DNA of 64,000 bases from JBBATK01 sp039810585 (lineage in GTDB: Bacteria > Bacteroidota > Ignavibacteria > Kapaibacteriales > NICIL-2). The position numbers and the translations under genes are program-made. Position 1 is the first letter of the stretch, and the number at the start of each line of letters is the position of its first letter. Positions 1 through 8,580 of the stretch are shown here, piece by piece. The notes beneath the pieces were generated by a model. It was not told the origin of the DNA and did no database searches. It was given only the letters and a program-made list of their open reading frames with translations. The stretch spans positions 15,354-79,353 of the forward strand of contig JBDHXF010000009.1 of the NCBI GenBank assembly GCA_039810585.1, written 5' to 3'.

Positions 1-170
1 ATGACATGAGTGGTCGTTTGCTAAGCACCCTCGTCGATCAACTCAACCCGGGCGTTGGTGAACACGAACAAGTTCTGGATTGTCATAACCTCAGTTCCGG
101 AGCCTATCTGCTCTGCATTGTCAGTAACACCGGCGAACAAGCGGTTCAACGTTTTATCATCCAGAACTAA
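1..170 (+). CDS. C-terminal end of a T9SS-secreted protein (partial)
   Basis: The window opens inside this gene. The frame is open from base 3 to TAA at 168-170. The 55 visible codons look like a type IX secretion type A C-terminal sorting domain: a first strand DMSGRLLSTL, then LSSGAYLLCI (the LxxGxYxxxI signature) and a final strand QRFIIQN. In that family this domain directs export through the T9SS and is cleaved or used for surface anchoring. Only the sorting domain is visible, so the function of the passenger is unknown. The VIT-VWA gene starts 12 bases after the stop, so the two are probably co-transcribed. Confidence 0.8.
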   Translation, partial: DMSGRLLSTLVDQLNPGVGEHEQVLDCHNLSSGAYLLCIVSNTGEQAVQRFIIQN

Positions 171-182
171 GAGGGAACCATC

Positions 183-3100
183 ATGAAAAACAACACTACT
201 GTAAAGAGCGGTTCCTTCTCTGTTAGTGCCGTGCCGAACAGCGCTACACTCGAACTGCGTCGTGTAATGCGATATGTACCACAAGAAAAAACCAGCATTC
301 CGCCTCCTCGCCTTTATAACGCAGTGTCACTAACACATGCATTCCGCGCAACCATCGTTGCTGTATTCAGCGCGATCGTTATACTGGTAATGCCGGATTA
401 TGTGTCGGCTCAATATTCGTCCACCGCATCAGGGCCGAACACACCGGAGGAAGGTCTGCATTGCGGTTCGCCGAGGTTTATTGTGAAGTCGGGCGACAAC
501 AATGCCTTTGCCCTGAAACGCACCGAAGTGCAAGCAAATATCATCGGCGTACTTGCCGACGTGCAGGTCAAGCAGGTGTATGTCAACAGCGGCAAGACTC
601 CTGTTGAAGCCACCTACATCTTTCCTGCATCCACTCGGGCAGCGGTGTATGGTATGACGATGACAGTGAAAGATCGCGTCATCAATGCCGTTGTGAAAGA
701 AAAACAGCAGGCACGTCAGGTCTATCAACAAGCCGTGTCGTCAGGTCACACCGCGTCACTGCTCGAACAGCTGAAACCCAACGTCTTTCAAATGAGTGTT
801 GGCAACATCGGCTCCAACGATTCGGTCGTGGTTGTGCTGCATTACAGCGAAGCCATAGCCTACGCCGAAGGCGAGTACGAGTTCGTGTATCCGGCAGTGG
901 TCGGTCCGCGCTATGCCTCATCCGTCAACGCCGCTGATTTTCAAGCGGTGCTCTCGAGCATGGATTTGCCCAAGGAAATCCCCGGTGACTTCTCGCTCAA
1001 CGTTTCGTTGGCAACCGGCGTGGCATTGAAGCAGGTGGAGAGTCCGTCGCACAAACTCGATATACACTCCGTCAACGCCGGCACCAACGCTCCGGCTTCC
1101 ATGTCGGATGCCAAGAGTATCACATCGCTGAGTCCGCAAATGGGTGGCCACGATGCCAACCGTGACTTCGTATTGCACTACCGCTTGAGTGGTCCGGCTA
1201 TTGAGAGTGGTCTCTTACTCTCCAAGAGCAACGACGAGAACTTCTTCATGCTCATGGTACAACCGCCACGTCAGGTCGAGATTCCCAACATTCTTCCGCG
1301 AGAGTATGTGTTTATTGTGGACGTCAGCGGTTCTATGCAAGGCAAGCCTCTGCAGACTGCTCAGCGACTGATGAGTGATCTGTTAGACAAGCTACGTCCA
1401 ACCGATCGTTTCAACATTCTGTGCTTCTCAGGCTCGCAGCTCACGATGTCGGACAATTCGGTAGAGCTTACACCCGGAAACAAAGAGCGTGCTCGCAACT
1501 TCCTCAACAATGGTTTTGGAGGAGGGGGCACAGAACTCCTGCCGGCATTGCAACGTGCTTTTGGTATGAATGCAGCCGAGGGTTTTTCACGCAACTTCGT
1601 GGTCATCACCGACGGCTTCGTGCAATGCGAACCACAAGCCTTTGATCTGGTCCGCAAGAACTTAAACAAAGCCAACATCTACGCATTTGGTATCGGCCAA
1701 TCCGTCAATCGGTTTCTCATGGAAGGCCTGGCCCGCGCCGGAAATGCAGAGCCGATGATTGTCACCGACATGAACGAAGCGCCCAAGATGGCCGACAAGT
1801 TCCGCGAGTACATCGAGGCACCGGTGCTTACGCACATTAGCGTGGACTTCGGGAAACTTGATGCCTACGATGTGGATCCGATTAGCATACCCGATGTGTC
1901 GGCAAAGCGACCCATCATCGTGTTCGGCAAATGGAAGGGTGAAGCAAGCGGACTGGTGTCCTTGCACGGTACAGCCGCCAATGGCGCATATGATGTGAAT
2001 ATCGATCTCAGCGCCGAACCCATCCGTCCCGAAAACAGCGCGCTGCGTTACCTCTGGGCAAGAAACCGCATTCGCTTGATTCAAGATGGTGCTGCCAATG
2101 GCTGGGGCTACGCCACACCGATGACCACAGCGAACAAACAGGCCATCACCGATCTGGGACTCAAGTATAATCTGCTAACGGATTACACTTCGTTTGTTGC
2201 CGTGGATAGTGTGATTAGTGTGGCGAAACAAGATGCCCAGTTGAAAGCACCGCAATCAGTTGATAGTGTCGCCTTTAAGAAAGAGCCGGAAGTGCAGCAA
2301 GGCTATTACAATACAACTGGCGGAACCGGCAGCGCAATGGCCAATACACTGCCTAAGATGTCACGTCAGAAAATTGCAATACCGCAAGCTAGCCCACAGC
2401 AATCGGGATCTGCCGATGCAAATTCAATTGCTGACAAGAAAGTACCAGGTCAACTAGTGACGAGTGGTGCGCTTAATACGGCTGGCGGAGTTTCAATTAG
2501 AGGGAGTCATGCGTCCGAAACCAAGATGCTAATAGATGGGCAAGACGTCAGTGACACAATTTCCGGAGGATTGGGTACGGCTGCCACATCAACCGGCGAC
2601 ATGAAGTATGCACCGACAGCCGCAAAGCCCGCACAGACTAATATTGCAAACCAGACTACCTCGAATACCAATACCTCGAATGCAAGCAACTCGGCAGCAA
2701 ACGCGTCGAACGCACACAATGTTGGGACGGAGAATACCAGCAGTTCAAATTCGAGTACACCTGTCACAAGCGTGGTTGGTGGGGCTAGTGCCAACACAAG
2801 TTATGTGCCGCAAGTCTCTAACACGCAGGCAGACATAGGCGTCACCCGCTCCAACGCCTCTTCGTCTTACGGATCAACTACCGGAGGAGTTATTAATGAA
2901 GCGATTGACGGTGGCGATGGAGGCGGCGAAGAATCTCCATTGTGTGTGGTCAGTCACAGAAAACCTCTGTACGTTGGTCCAGTTATCGACGGATCCAGTT
3001 CTACCTGGCTTGCATCAAATGATGCTGCGTTCAGCATCAGAGACAACAATTTTAAGAGCCGGGATCTCAAAGGATCAGGATTCGGAGCTGGTTTTAGTGC

Positions 3101-3650
3101 TGAGTATTTACTTGGTGATGCGAGGACAGCACGCAGTGCCTTCATTGCGGATCTCACATATCAGAGCTCAACAATGACGTCAACTGCCACACAAAATGTT
3201 TCGGCATGGCAAGGTGACACATTTGATTCAACGACTGTGCCAGCATCTGTTCAGTACAAGACACAACTCAGTAGCATACAACTGAATGTAAGTTTTCACT
3301 TCAATCTGGGCAGATCTCCATTTCGAATATTTTTGGGTCTGGGCCCTGGCATCGTCACAAGTTCTCGCAGCATAGACATTGCTACCTTAGGCGGAAATGC
3401 ACTGTGGTATCGACCATTCGACAGCACAGTCTTGCCAACCGATCAAAGCGGAAAGGTAGTGTACCTGCGCGATGCGGATGCTACCACCAAGCTCTTTCTC
3501 TTGCGATTGCGACTAGGCTTGGAGTACGAGTTCATATTTAAGCGCTTCATCGTTACTCCTTTCGTGAGCTTCGAACCGACAGTTGTTGGTCCCTCGACGA
3601 ATGCCCTAAGAGGAGGAGTTCGATTCTTGGTTCCACTGAAAGTGTTGTAG
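183..3650 (+). CDS. VIT-VWA surface protein with TonB-plug-like segment and C-terminal barrel
   Basis: 1155 residues. The ATG is preceded by GAGGGA at a good spacing. A hydrophobic signal sits unusually deep (about residues 55-77, ending VSA|Q) behind a 50-residue N-extension, so a later start is possible. Residues about 108-240 form a vault/inter-alpha-trypsin (VIT) domain. A von Willebrand A domain follows (about 370-545) with an intact metal site D380-x-S-x-S in FIVDVSGSM. Residues about 755-800 contain GGVSIRGSHASETKMLIDGQ, which resembles the plug of TonB-dependent receptors, followed by an Asn/Ser/Thr-rich linker (about 815-895). The last 220 residues look like an outer-membrane beta-barrel and share WxGxxxDS and WYxP...LPT...GxVVxLxDA patterns with the next gene. 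VIT-VWA proteins are usually exported adhesion or complex-assembly proteins. The barrel suggests anchoring in the outer membrane (inference). A strong terminator follows. Confidence 0.85.
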   Translation: MKNNTTVKSGSFSVSAVPNSATLELRRVMRYVPQEKTSIPPPRLYNAVSLTHAFRATIVAVFSAIVILVMPDYVSAQYSSTASGPNTPEEGLHCGSPRFIVKSGDNNAFALKRTEVQANIIGVLADVQVKQVYVNSGKTPVEATYIFPASTRAAVYGMTMTVKDRVINAVVKEKQQARQVYQQAVSSGHTASLLEQLKPNVFQMSVGNIGSNDSVVVVLHYSEAIAYAEGEYEFVYPAVVGPRYASSVNAADFQAVLSSMDLPKEIPGDFSLNVSLATGVALKQVESPSHKLDIHSVNAGTNAPASMSDAKSITSLSPQMGGHDANRDFVLHYRLSGPAIESGLLLSKSNDENFFMLMVQPPRQVEIPNILPREYVFIVDVSGSMQGKPLQTAQRLMSDLLDKLRPTDRFNILCFSGSQLTMSDNSVELTPGNKERARNFLNNGFGGGGTELLPALQRAFGMNAAEGFSRNFVVITDGFVQCEPQAFDLVRKNLNKANIYAFGIGQSVNRFLMEGLARAGNAEPMIVTDMNEAPKMADKFREYIEAPVLTHISVDFGKLDAYDVDPISIPDVSAKRPIIVFGKWKGEASGLVSLHGTAANGAYDVNIDLSAEPIRPENSALRYLWARNRIRLIQDGAANGWGYATPMTTANKQAITDLGLKYNLLTDYTSFVAVDSVISVAKQDAQLKAPQSVDSVAFKKEPEVQQGYYNTTGGTGSAMANTLPKMSRQKIAIPQASPQQSGSADANSIADKKVPGQLVTSGALNTAGGVSIRGSHASETKMLIDGQDVSDTISGGLGTAATSTGDMKYAPTAAKPAQTNIANQTTSNTNTSNASNSAANASNAHNVGTENTSSSNSSTPVTSVVGGASANTSYVPQVSNTQADIGVTRSNASSSYGSTTGGVINEAIDGGDGGGEESPLCVVSHRKPLYVGPVIDGSSSTWLASNDAAFSIRDNNFKSRDLKGSGFGAGFSAEYLLGDARTARSAFIADLTYQSSTMTSTATQNVSAWQGDTFDSTTVPASVQYKTQLSSIQLNVSFHFNLGRSPFRIFLGLGPGIVTSSRSIDIATLGGNALWYRPFDSTVLPTDQSGKVVYLRDADATTKLFLLRLRLGLEYEFIFKRFIVTPFVSFEPTVVGPSTNALRGGVRFLVPLKVL

Positions 3651-3677
3651 AGTAAAGCCGTTCGCGGTATAATGTTG

Positions 3678-3716
3678 AAAAGGCAGATCGGCTACCGGTC
3701 TGCCTTTTTTATTTTT
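3678..3716 (+). terminator. Rho-independent terminator after the VIT-VWA gene
   Basis: A ten-base stem AAAAGGCAGA / TCTGCCTTTT (3678-3687 with 3699-3708) is followed by a T-rich run to 3716. It lies 28 bases after the stop codon at 3650. Confidence 0.9.
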
Positions 3717-3850
3717 CAAAGTCGAAGTGACGGCGTCAGCCGGAACGTATTAAAATTCAGTTCAGAGCGTATCGGTATTGTGTTGTTCGCGAAATAAAAG
3801 CTGCGCGTGAAGACGTCTGTTTCACTCGAGCGAGTTGATGCGCAGCGTGC

Positions 3851-3857
3851 TATATTG
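3851..3857 (+). promoter_or_regulatory. TATATTG -7 element candidate
   Basis: GCTATATTGC occurs here and again at 14193 and 44697, each time upstream of a plus-strand gene. It matches the -7 box of Bacteroidota-type promoters. No TTG is visible at the matching -33 position. Its place inside the longest open frame argues that translation of the next gene starts downstream, at 3885. Confidence 0.35.
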
Positions 3858-3884
3858 CCCGTACGGTTCCATTGCTCATCTGTC

Positions 3885-4769
3885 ATGCTGACGTTATTGT
3901 ATCGCAACGAATTTCCCTCGGCGGTTTTGCAGAAGCATGACCTATTCCACTGCCTTCGTCGTTGCTTTTCAGCACGGATATTTTATGGGATTGTCAGCCT
4001 GATTAGCTTCATGTCGACCTTTGTCTGTGTTCGTGCAACCGACAATGATTCGTCGCATCGAGTGGCTCGCGTAGCGACATGGAAAATTGGCCCTTCGCTC
4101 GATTTCAGTTCGATACTGCTCAGTCATCGAGAGGTATCGGACTTCGATCCGGCTATTCGAGGACAAGTCTTCAACCGTGCGAATCAAGTGGGTGATAATA
4201 TTTCCTTGGGTCTGGTGGCAGAGGCCGGCGGGTTGTTGGGGGGACCATTTTCCATGCTGCTGGAGTGTCGTTATGCACAGCACACTACCGCCATGCGAGA
4301 CTCGCATGACGTTCAGGTATGGCGAGGGAATTTGTACGATAGTGTCATCACGCCCGGTTCCTATGACTTTACCACCTCCTGGAAGAGTGTCGAACTGAGT
4401 GCGTCATGTTCTGCGGCGCTCTTCGACTCACACTTCGAAGTATTAGCGGGCTTGAGTGGGGAGTATTGCTATGATGTGCAGGCTTTGGACTCCGCGGTGA
4501 TCGACAAAATTTATTCCTGGTACAAGCCGACGGAGACACCGCGCTTACCCACTTCTGAATTCGGCAGTGTGGTGCAGTTGTACGATGCGGCGGTTCCCAA
4601 TCCACAGCATTTCATCATGAGTCTTCACCTTGGTCTGCAGTATCGCATCCGACTGCATCACGTGGACATCGTGCCGGGTCTTCGCTACGAGCACTCGCTC
4701 AACAGCATGTACCTTGGCGTAGGCTATCAGAAAATTGCGTTTAATTTGCGCGCCGAATGGCAATTGTAG
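3885..4769 (+). CDS. outer-membrane beta-barrel protein, paralogue of the VIT-VWA C-terminus
   Basis: 294 residues from the ATG at 3885; the frame stays open upstream to 3807. I prefer 3885 because a promoter-like TATATTGC lies at 3851-3858. A hydrophobic export signal (IFYGIVSLISFMSTFVCVRA) is followed by alternating short strands typical of an outer-membrane barrel. It aligns by eye with the last 220 residues of the preceding protein: WRGNLYDS with WQGDTFDS, and SWYKP...LPT...GSVVQLYDA with LWYRP...LPT...GKVVYLRDA. The two are therefore likely products of a local duplication. No enzymatic motif is seen, and the exact function is unknown. The terminator at 3678-3716 separates it from the VIT-VWA gene. 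Confidence 0.7.
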   Translation: MLTLLYRNEFPSAVLQKHDLFHCLRRCFSARIFYGIVSLISFMSTFVCVRATDNDSSHRVARVATWKIGPSLDFSSILLSHREVSDFDPAIRGQVFNRANQVGDNISLGLVAEAGGLLGGPFSMLLECRYAQHTTAMRDSHDVQVWRGNLYDSVITPGSYDFTTSWKSVELSASCSAALFDSHFEVLAGLSGEYCYDVQALDSAVIDKIYSWYKPTETPRLPTSEFGSVVQLYDAAVPNPQHFIMSLHLGLQYRIRLHHVDIVPGLRYEHSLNSMYLGVGYQKIAFNLRAEWQL

Positions 4770-4828
4770 TGTTGCCGAGCGATTGGCCGCACTGCGAATG
4801 AACTTCATCAGTCATCGTGACAGTTTCA

Positions 4829-4853
4829 TTATTCGTGCATGCTTCGCATGCAC
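4829..4853 (-). repeat. GAATAA-tailed mini-hairpin (copy 1)
   Basis: On the minus strand: 8-bp stem GTGCATGC / GCATGCAC, loop GAA, tail GAATAA. One of about nine related intergenic elements in the window. It lies 20 bases upstream of the dienelactone hydrolase ATG. Confidence 0.7.
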
Positions 4854-4872
4854 ACCGCATTGGAGCACTACC

Positions 4873-5727
4873 ATGAAACCGATATTTGTTCTACTCCTTA
4901 CGTTGGTCGTTATGAACTCAGCTTTGCACTCTCAGTCGTGTTGTGGGCCGCTCGGCGCTACCGCTTCTTTTGCGTCGTTCACTCACGACAAACACTTCCG
5001 CAACGCCCACATGGAGCCGGCGCCTTTTACGCTGGCTGCGCCACGCGGCGCCATGATTCACTTCGACTGCGCCGATGGCAATACTGGTCAGGCTTACGAG
5101 CTCAAAGCGCAGAATCCTACGAACCAATGGGTGTTTGTGATCCACGAGTGGTGGGGACTGAACGATCATGTCAAGCATGATGCGGAGCAGTTGCAGCAAG
5201 ACCTAGGGAATGTGAATGTGTTAGCCCTAGACCTCTATGATGGCAAAGTGGCAAGCACCCGAGATTCTGCAGCCAAATACATGTCGGAAGCGAATGAAAC
5301 ACGTATTCGAAGCATCATCAGCGGCGCTATTGCGCACGTTGGAGAAGAAGCGCATGTCTGTACAATTGGATGGTGCTTTGGCGGAGGATGGTCCTTGCAG
5401 GGTTCCTTGATGTTAGGCAAGCAAGCGGGTGGATGTGTGATGTACTATGGCATGCCCGAAGCCGACGAAAAGAAACTTGCTACGTTGTCGGTACCGGTGC
5501 TCTTCATCTTTGCCAAGAAAGATGCCTGGATCAATGCCAATGTGCTGAAGTCGTTCGAAGAGCGCATGAAACGTCTGCACAAGAAGCTTAGTGTTCATAG
5601 CTATAATGCCGATCACGCCTTTGCCAATCCGAGTAATCCCATCTACGATAAAGAGGCAACGGAAGACGCGCATAAGCATACCGTAGCATTTTTAAGGGAA
5701 CAAATAGAGGCGAGTGTCAAGCACTGA
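4873..5727 (+). CDS. dienelactone hydrolase family protein, exported
   Basis: 284 residues from the ATG at 4873, where a clear signal peptide begins (MKPIFVLLLTLVVMNSALHS|Q). Starts further upstream would bury the signal and overlap the previous gene. The alpha/beta-hydrolase fold has the dienelactone-hydrolase type Cys-Asp-His triad: nucleophile Cys in GWCFGG, Asp in FAKKDAWI and His in NADHAFANP. The early VIHEWWGLN strand is also family-typical. Members hydrolyse dienelactones or other small esters. The natural substrate cannot be read from sequence. The signal peptide suggests a periplasmic or extracellular enzyme. The gene is convergent with the next one, with only two bases between the stops. 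Confidence 0.85.
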   Translation: MKPIFVLLLTLVVMNSALHSQSCCGPLGATASFASFTHDKHFRNAHMEPAPFTLAAPRGAMIHFDCADGNTGQAYELKAQNPTNQWVFVIHEWWGLNDHVKHDAEQLQQDLGNVNVLALDLYDGKVASTRDSAAKYMSEANETRIRSIISGAIAHVGEEAHVCTIGWCFGGGWSLQGSLMLGKQAGGCVMYYGMPEADEKKLATLSVPVLFIFAKKDAWINANVLKSFEERMKRLHKKLSVHSYNADHAFANPSNPIYDKEATEDAHKHTVAFLREQIEASVKH

Positions 5728-5729
5728 GT

Positions 5730-6449
5730 TTACCAGACGTAACTCAGACTGAAGAGCGGATTCGATAATCCGAGGTTTTGCTCTAGACCTTTTGCGCTAC
5801 CTGGATTATCAAACGAGCTGCCGCCGCTCTTCGATAAGTACTCATAGTGATCGTGAGTAGCAGCGCTGAAATACGAGAACGAGGGGGTAAATTCAACTGC
5901 GCACTCAACATGTTGTGCGATCTTGAAGTGCACACCAAATGGTAGGCCGAGTCCAATATTGTATTGCTTTGATGTATGCATTTCGGAGCTCAATGTGCTG
6001 CCGGAGGTGCTTCTCGTATCACCAGTCGTTTGCGTCATCTGATCATAACCGGTTGAATTCACAACAAGAGCATCAACTTCGATACTAATGCTGACGCGTT
6101 CGCTAAGCGCGGCCCTCCATTGATGGCCGATATGGAGTGAAACGGTATTTGTAGATCTCTGCTCATCAAAGTTGCTCAAAATAGACTCTGTGCCGGGATC
6201 ATGGAACCAGTCCTTTACAGGCCCGTTTGCATAATATGTATTTGATACTGACGTAATTCCCCAAATCCTCCACATGGACTTCTCGCTGCCGCAAGTATAA
6301 CTAGTACCCACACCGTTCATAATAGGCGAAGTTGCGGCGATACCAATCGAGTGAACCGTCGAATCTGCCGCAACAGATAGAAGACCAGGATTCCACGCAC
6401 ATCCAACGATAATAACGAAACACAGTCTACGTATTGCTCGTGCTCTCAT
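5730..6449 (-). CDS. hypothetical exported protein, probable outer-membrane beta-barrel
   Basis: 239 residues. The ATG at 6449 is preceded by GGAG at a usable spacing. The N-terminus is a signal peptide (charged MRARAIRR, then a hydrophobic core ending near SVAADS). The remainder alternates polar and hydrophobic residues with many Ser, Thr and Gly and ends in an aromatic residue (LFSLSYVW), as outer-membrane barrels often do. I do not recognise a named family. Upstream there is a promoter-like pair and an inverted repeat flanking its -7 box, so expression may be regulated. Confidence 0.65.
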   Translation of the reverse strand: MRARAIRRLCFVIIVGCAWNPGLLSVAADSTVHSIGIAATSPIMNGVGTSYTCGSEKSMWRIWGITSVSNTYYANGPVKDWFHDPGTESILSNFDEQRSTNTVSLHIGHQWRAALSERVSISIEVDALVVNSTGYDQMTQTTGDTRSTSGSTLSSEMHTSKQYNIGLGLPFGVHFKIAQHVECAVEFTPSFSYFSAATHDHYEYLSKSGGSSFDNPGSAKGLEQNLGLSNPLFSLSYVW

Positions 6450-6469
6450 CGTGACTCCGGTAGAATAAA

Positions 6470-6504
6470 AACTGCAGTCGCATCAATATAAAAGAGCTGC
6501 AGTT
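6470..6504. promoter_or_regulatory. inverted repeat flanking a -7 box (operator candidate)
   Basis: AACTGCAG at 6470-6477 and CTGCAGTT at 6497-6504 are exact inverted arms with 19 bases between them. The minus-strand -7 box of the gene at 5730-6449 lies between the arms. This arrangement suits a dimeric regulator; no regulator gene is assigned. Confidence 0.4.
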
Positions 6505-6514
6505 GAGGAGCCAA
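6484..6514 (-). promoter_or_regulatory. Bacteroidota-type promoter of the gene at 5730-6449
   Basis: On the minus strand, TTG (6514-6512), 21 bases, then TATATTG (6490-6484). The start codon follows 34 bases downstream of the -7 box. Confidence 0.5.
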
Positions 6515-6764
6515 TAAAAAGTACGCGATCTTATATACAAAACTGTGCAGCGAAGACTTTAGAGCTGTAATCGAAAGGATTCCTCAACAGTATATTTGGT
6601 GAGGCATCCGGAGAGCTGAATGCATCTACGTCGTGCTTCTATTGAAGCGCGTATTGAGTGTGCCGTCGTGAGTGGCTGAGTGAAAGGCGCAGAGTGGAAA
6701 TTCAGAAAGAGATCCAAGTGATGCAGTCATTACGCTTGGTGTGTCATACGACTTGTATCTGTAT
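6505..6764. other. intergenic region without a gene
   Basis: Apart from the promoter and inverted repeat at its left edge (the -33 TTG lies at 6512-6514), I see no gene, RNA signature or clear repeat here. The short open frame at 6658-6846 has no ribosome site and overlaps the lipoprotein gene on the other strand. Confidence 0.5.
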
Positions 6765-7229
6765 TTATTGCGTCATATTCGCCGAAACGGTGATCATCTC
6801 CGATGAGTTTAGGGGGTTGCTCATCGTCATGTTGTTGAAACTATAGCTGTGAGCCGAGCCGGCAACTGTCACCGCAACACTGCCGCCACTCATTGCGGCG
6901 TAGGTTTTTGTTCCCTGAACCATGCTGACAACACAGTTGAGTCCGGAAGGGAGTCCTTTAGCGGCGGTGTATGTAGAAGTGCTACTCGGGTACGAGGCAA
7001 AGTCGAGAGTGAGTGTACTACCACCGGAGCTCGAGTACGCTTCAATTTCGTAGAGTCCGCTTGTCATGGATTCTTGAACGGTGGTGATTTGATAGGTCGT
7101 TCCATTGATGATAACGGACTGACTCGGAGCGAGAGGGGTCGGTTCGGTGGTGCTGTTACTCTTGCACGAAAACATCGTGAGAGTGACAAGCAATAAAGCC
7201 ACGGTTTTGGCGATTTGAGGTCCATTCAT
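6765..7229 (-). CDS. small lipoprotein of unknown function
   Basis: 154 residues from the ATG at 7229, which has GGGAG eight bases upstream and begins a lipoprotein signal (MNGPQIAKTVALLLVTLTMFSC, lipobox ending FSC). A start further upstream at 7349 would misplace the signal. The mature part is Ser/Thr/Gly-rich with a strand pattern (TYQITTVQESMTSGLYEIEA). No family recognised. A TTTG-N19-CATCTTTG pair lies upstream on the minus strand and could be its promoter. It sits downstream of the other lipoproteins of the ECF block but is separately spaced. Confidence 0.7.
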   Translation of the reverse strand: MNGPQIAKTVALLLVTLTMFSCKSNSTTEPTPLAPSQSVIINGTTYQITTVQESMTSGLYEIEAYSSSGGSTLTLDFASYPSSTSTYTAAKGLPSGLNCVVSMVQGTKTYAAMSGGSVAVTVAGSAHSYSFNNMTMSNPLNSSEMITVSANMTQ

Positions 7230-7393
7230 GTAATATCTCCCTTTTATTGTAGCACTTGTATGCAGGAGTAGGCATCCCAATTTAGGCAAAGATGCGCGCT
7301 GCCCGTTGTGTTGCAAATTACTTACAACGCAATTGCACCATCGAGACACATGAAAAATAAATGGAGTCTCCCGCTGTTAGGTACATTTCAATA

Positions 7394-8269
7394 TCACTTC
7401 ACAAATTTATAGCGCGCCAAGGTTCGTTCGTAATTAAGAGGGTAAGCAGTGCCGTTCCCTACGGAGGCGTGTTGGGGCTCATCGTCGGCTTTATTGACGC
7501 GTCGTTCATAGCAGATAATACCATTGTCTTGCACAAACTGCATCGTGCGACTATCGAGTCGTGTTTTGGTGGAGCGACCATTCGAGGCATAGACTGCTTT
7601 GGGGTTGCCATTGCTTTGGATTTCCATCAGCCAGCGGAGAGTCGAGGTGAATTGTTCAGCTTGATCGTGACTGGATCCCACGGTTGAGATATAAAGAAGA
7701 CCATCGAAGGCTACAGTGTTTGTACCGTAGAGCCAGCTGGCGTAATATTTCTTGACTTCTTTTTGACTAAGAGAATCGAAAACCACAACGGGGATGCTGT
7801 CACTCAATGCCGTGGTTGAAGCCAGCGTCAGGCTTGCCGAGTTACAGTCGTACAACAGTCGCCACAGCATGGACGTATCTGCTTGACAGTCACAAGGAGG
7901 CGGAACGTTCGCTAGTGCCCAGATTTGATTATTCATGAAGGTCCAATAGGTCGTATCCACAACCTGCGTGGTATTGGTATAATCAGTAAAAAAGTCGCAA
8001 AACATGTAAGCCGGATTGCCATTTCTCCCTGCACCCGGTTGGATTGCGACCAGCACCATGGAATCCTCGATAGGGTTCTTTGCGGCGATTGCGCGATCGG
8101 ATTGTTCCGTCAGCGTCCTTGAAAAGATCCAATAACTTCCCGGTTTTAGCGCCGACAGCTGACTCACTACAGCGCAATCAGAAGGTGGCATATCTGTCGA
8201 GTGATTCTTACAGGAACTCAAGAAAATGACGGTTGTAGTGAAGACGACACTGAGGAGAATAGACTTCAT
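7394..8269 (-). CDS. lipoprotein, tandem paralogue of the gene at 8581-9411
   Basis: 291 residues. The N-terminus MKSILLSVVFTTTVIFLSSC is a lipoprotein signal with lipobox LSSC. The mature protein shares an ordered set of features with the upstream lipoprotein: GSYW near the N-terminus, TTYWTFMNNQIW (against TLFWVFNDHQLW), a CxC pair, then WRLLYD. The two genes are therefore diverged tandem duplicates. I do not recognise a named domain. Likely an outer-membrane or periplasmic lipoprotein; function unknown. Confidence 0.75.
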   Translation of the reverse strand: MKSILLSVVFTTTVIFLSSCKNHSTDMPPSDCAVVSQLSALKPGSYWIFSRTLTEQSDRAIAAKNPIEDSMVLVAIQPGAGRNGNPAYMFCDFFTDYTNTTQVVDTTYWTFMNNQIWALANVPPPCDCQADTSMLWRLLYDCNSASLTLASTTALSDSIPVVVFDSLSQKEVKKYYASWLYGTNTVAFDGLLYISTVGSSHDQAEQFTSTLRWLMEIQSNGNPKAVYASNGRSTKTRLDSRTMQFVQDNGIICYERRVNKADDEPQHASVGNGTAYPLNYERTLARYKFVK

Positions 8270-8300
8270 GAAGGCGCTCCAAGGAATTGTAGGATTGTTG

Positions 8301-8320
8301 AAAAAGGATACTCGGTATCC
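8301..8320 (-). terminator. short hairpin with T run, terminator or attenuator
   Basis: On the minus strand GGATAC-CGA-GTATCC is followed directly by five T. It lies 31 bases before the start of the lipoprotein gene at 8269, so it could end transcription from upstream or act as a leader attenuator. The stem is only six base pairs. Confidence 0.4.
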
Positions 8321-8580
8321 ATGCGAGACGTTCTACTGATACACGCCGCACAGATGCTTTGCAACGATTCGTTAACCGACTGGTATGTCATTGAAAACTG
8401 ATTTATCTCTACTGCTCTCAGCGATCATCATGCGTCAAAGGCACAGAACGAGACAACCGCAATACGCATTGCAGACCTACAGATAGTCATCCATTTCTCA
8501 CCGTGTTCCTGTCTCGGAATACGAGAGTTCAAAATGTAGTGGATGTTATCGAAGATCCGGAACACTAGATGTGTTCAACT
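8321..8580. other. intergenic region between the two lipoprotein genes
   Basis: No gene or recognisable RNA is visible. The short hairpin at 8301-8320 borders it. Confidence 0.5.
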
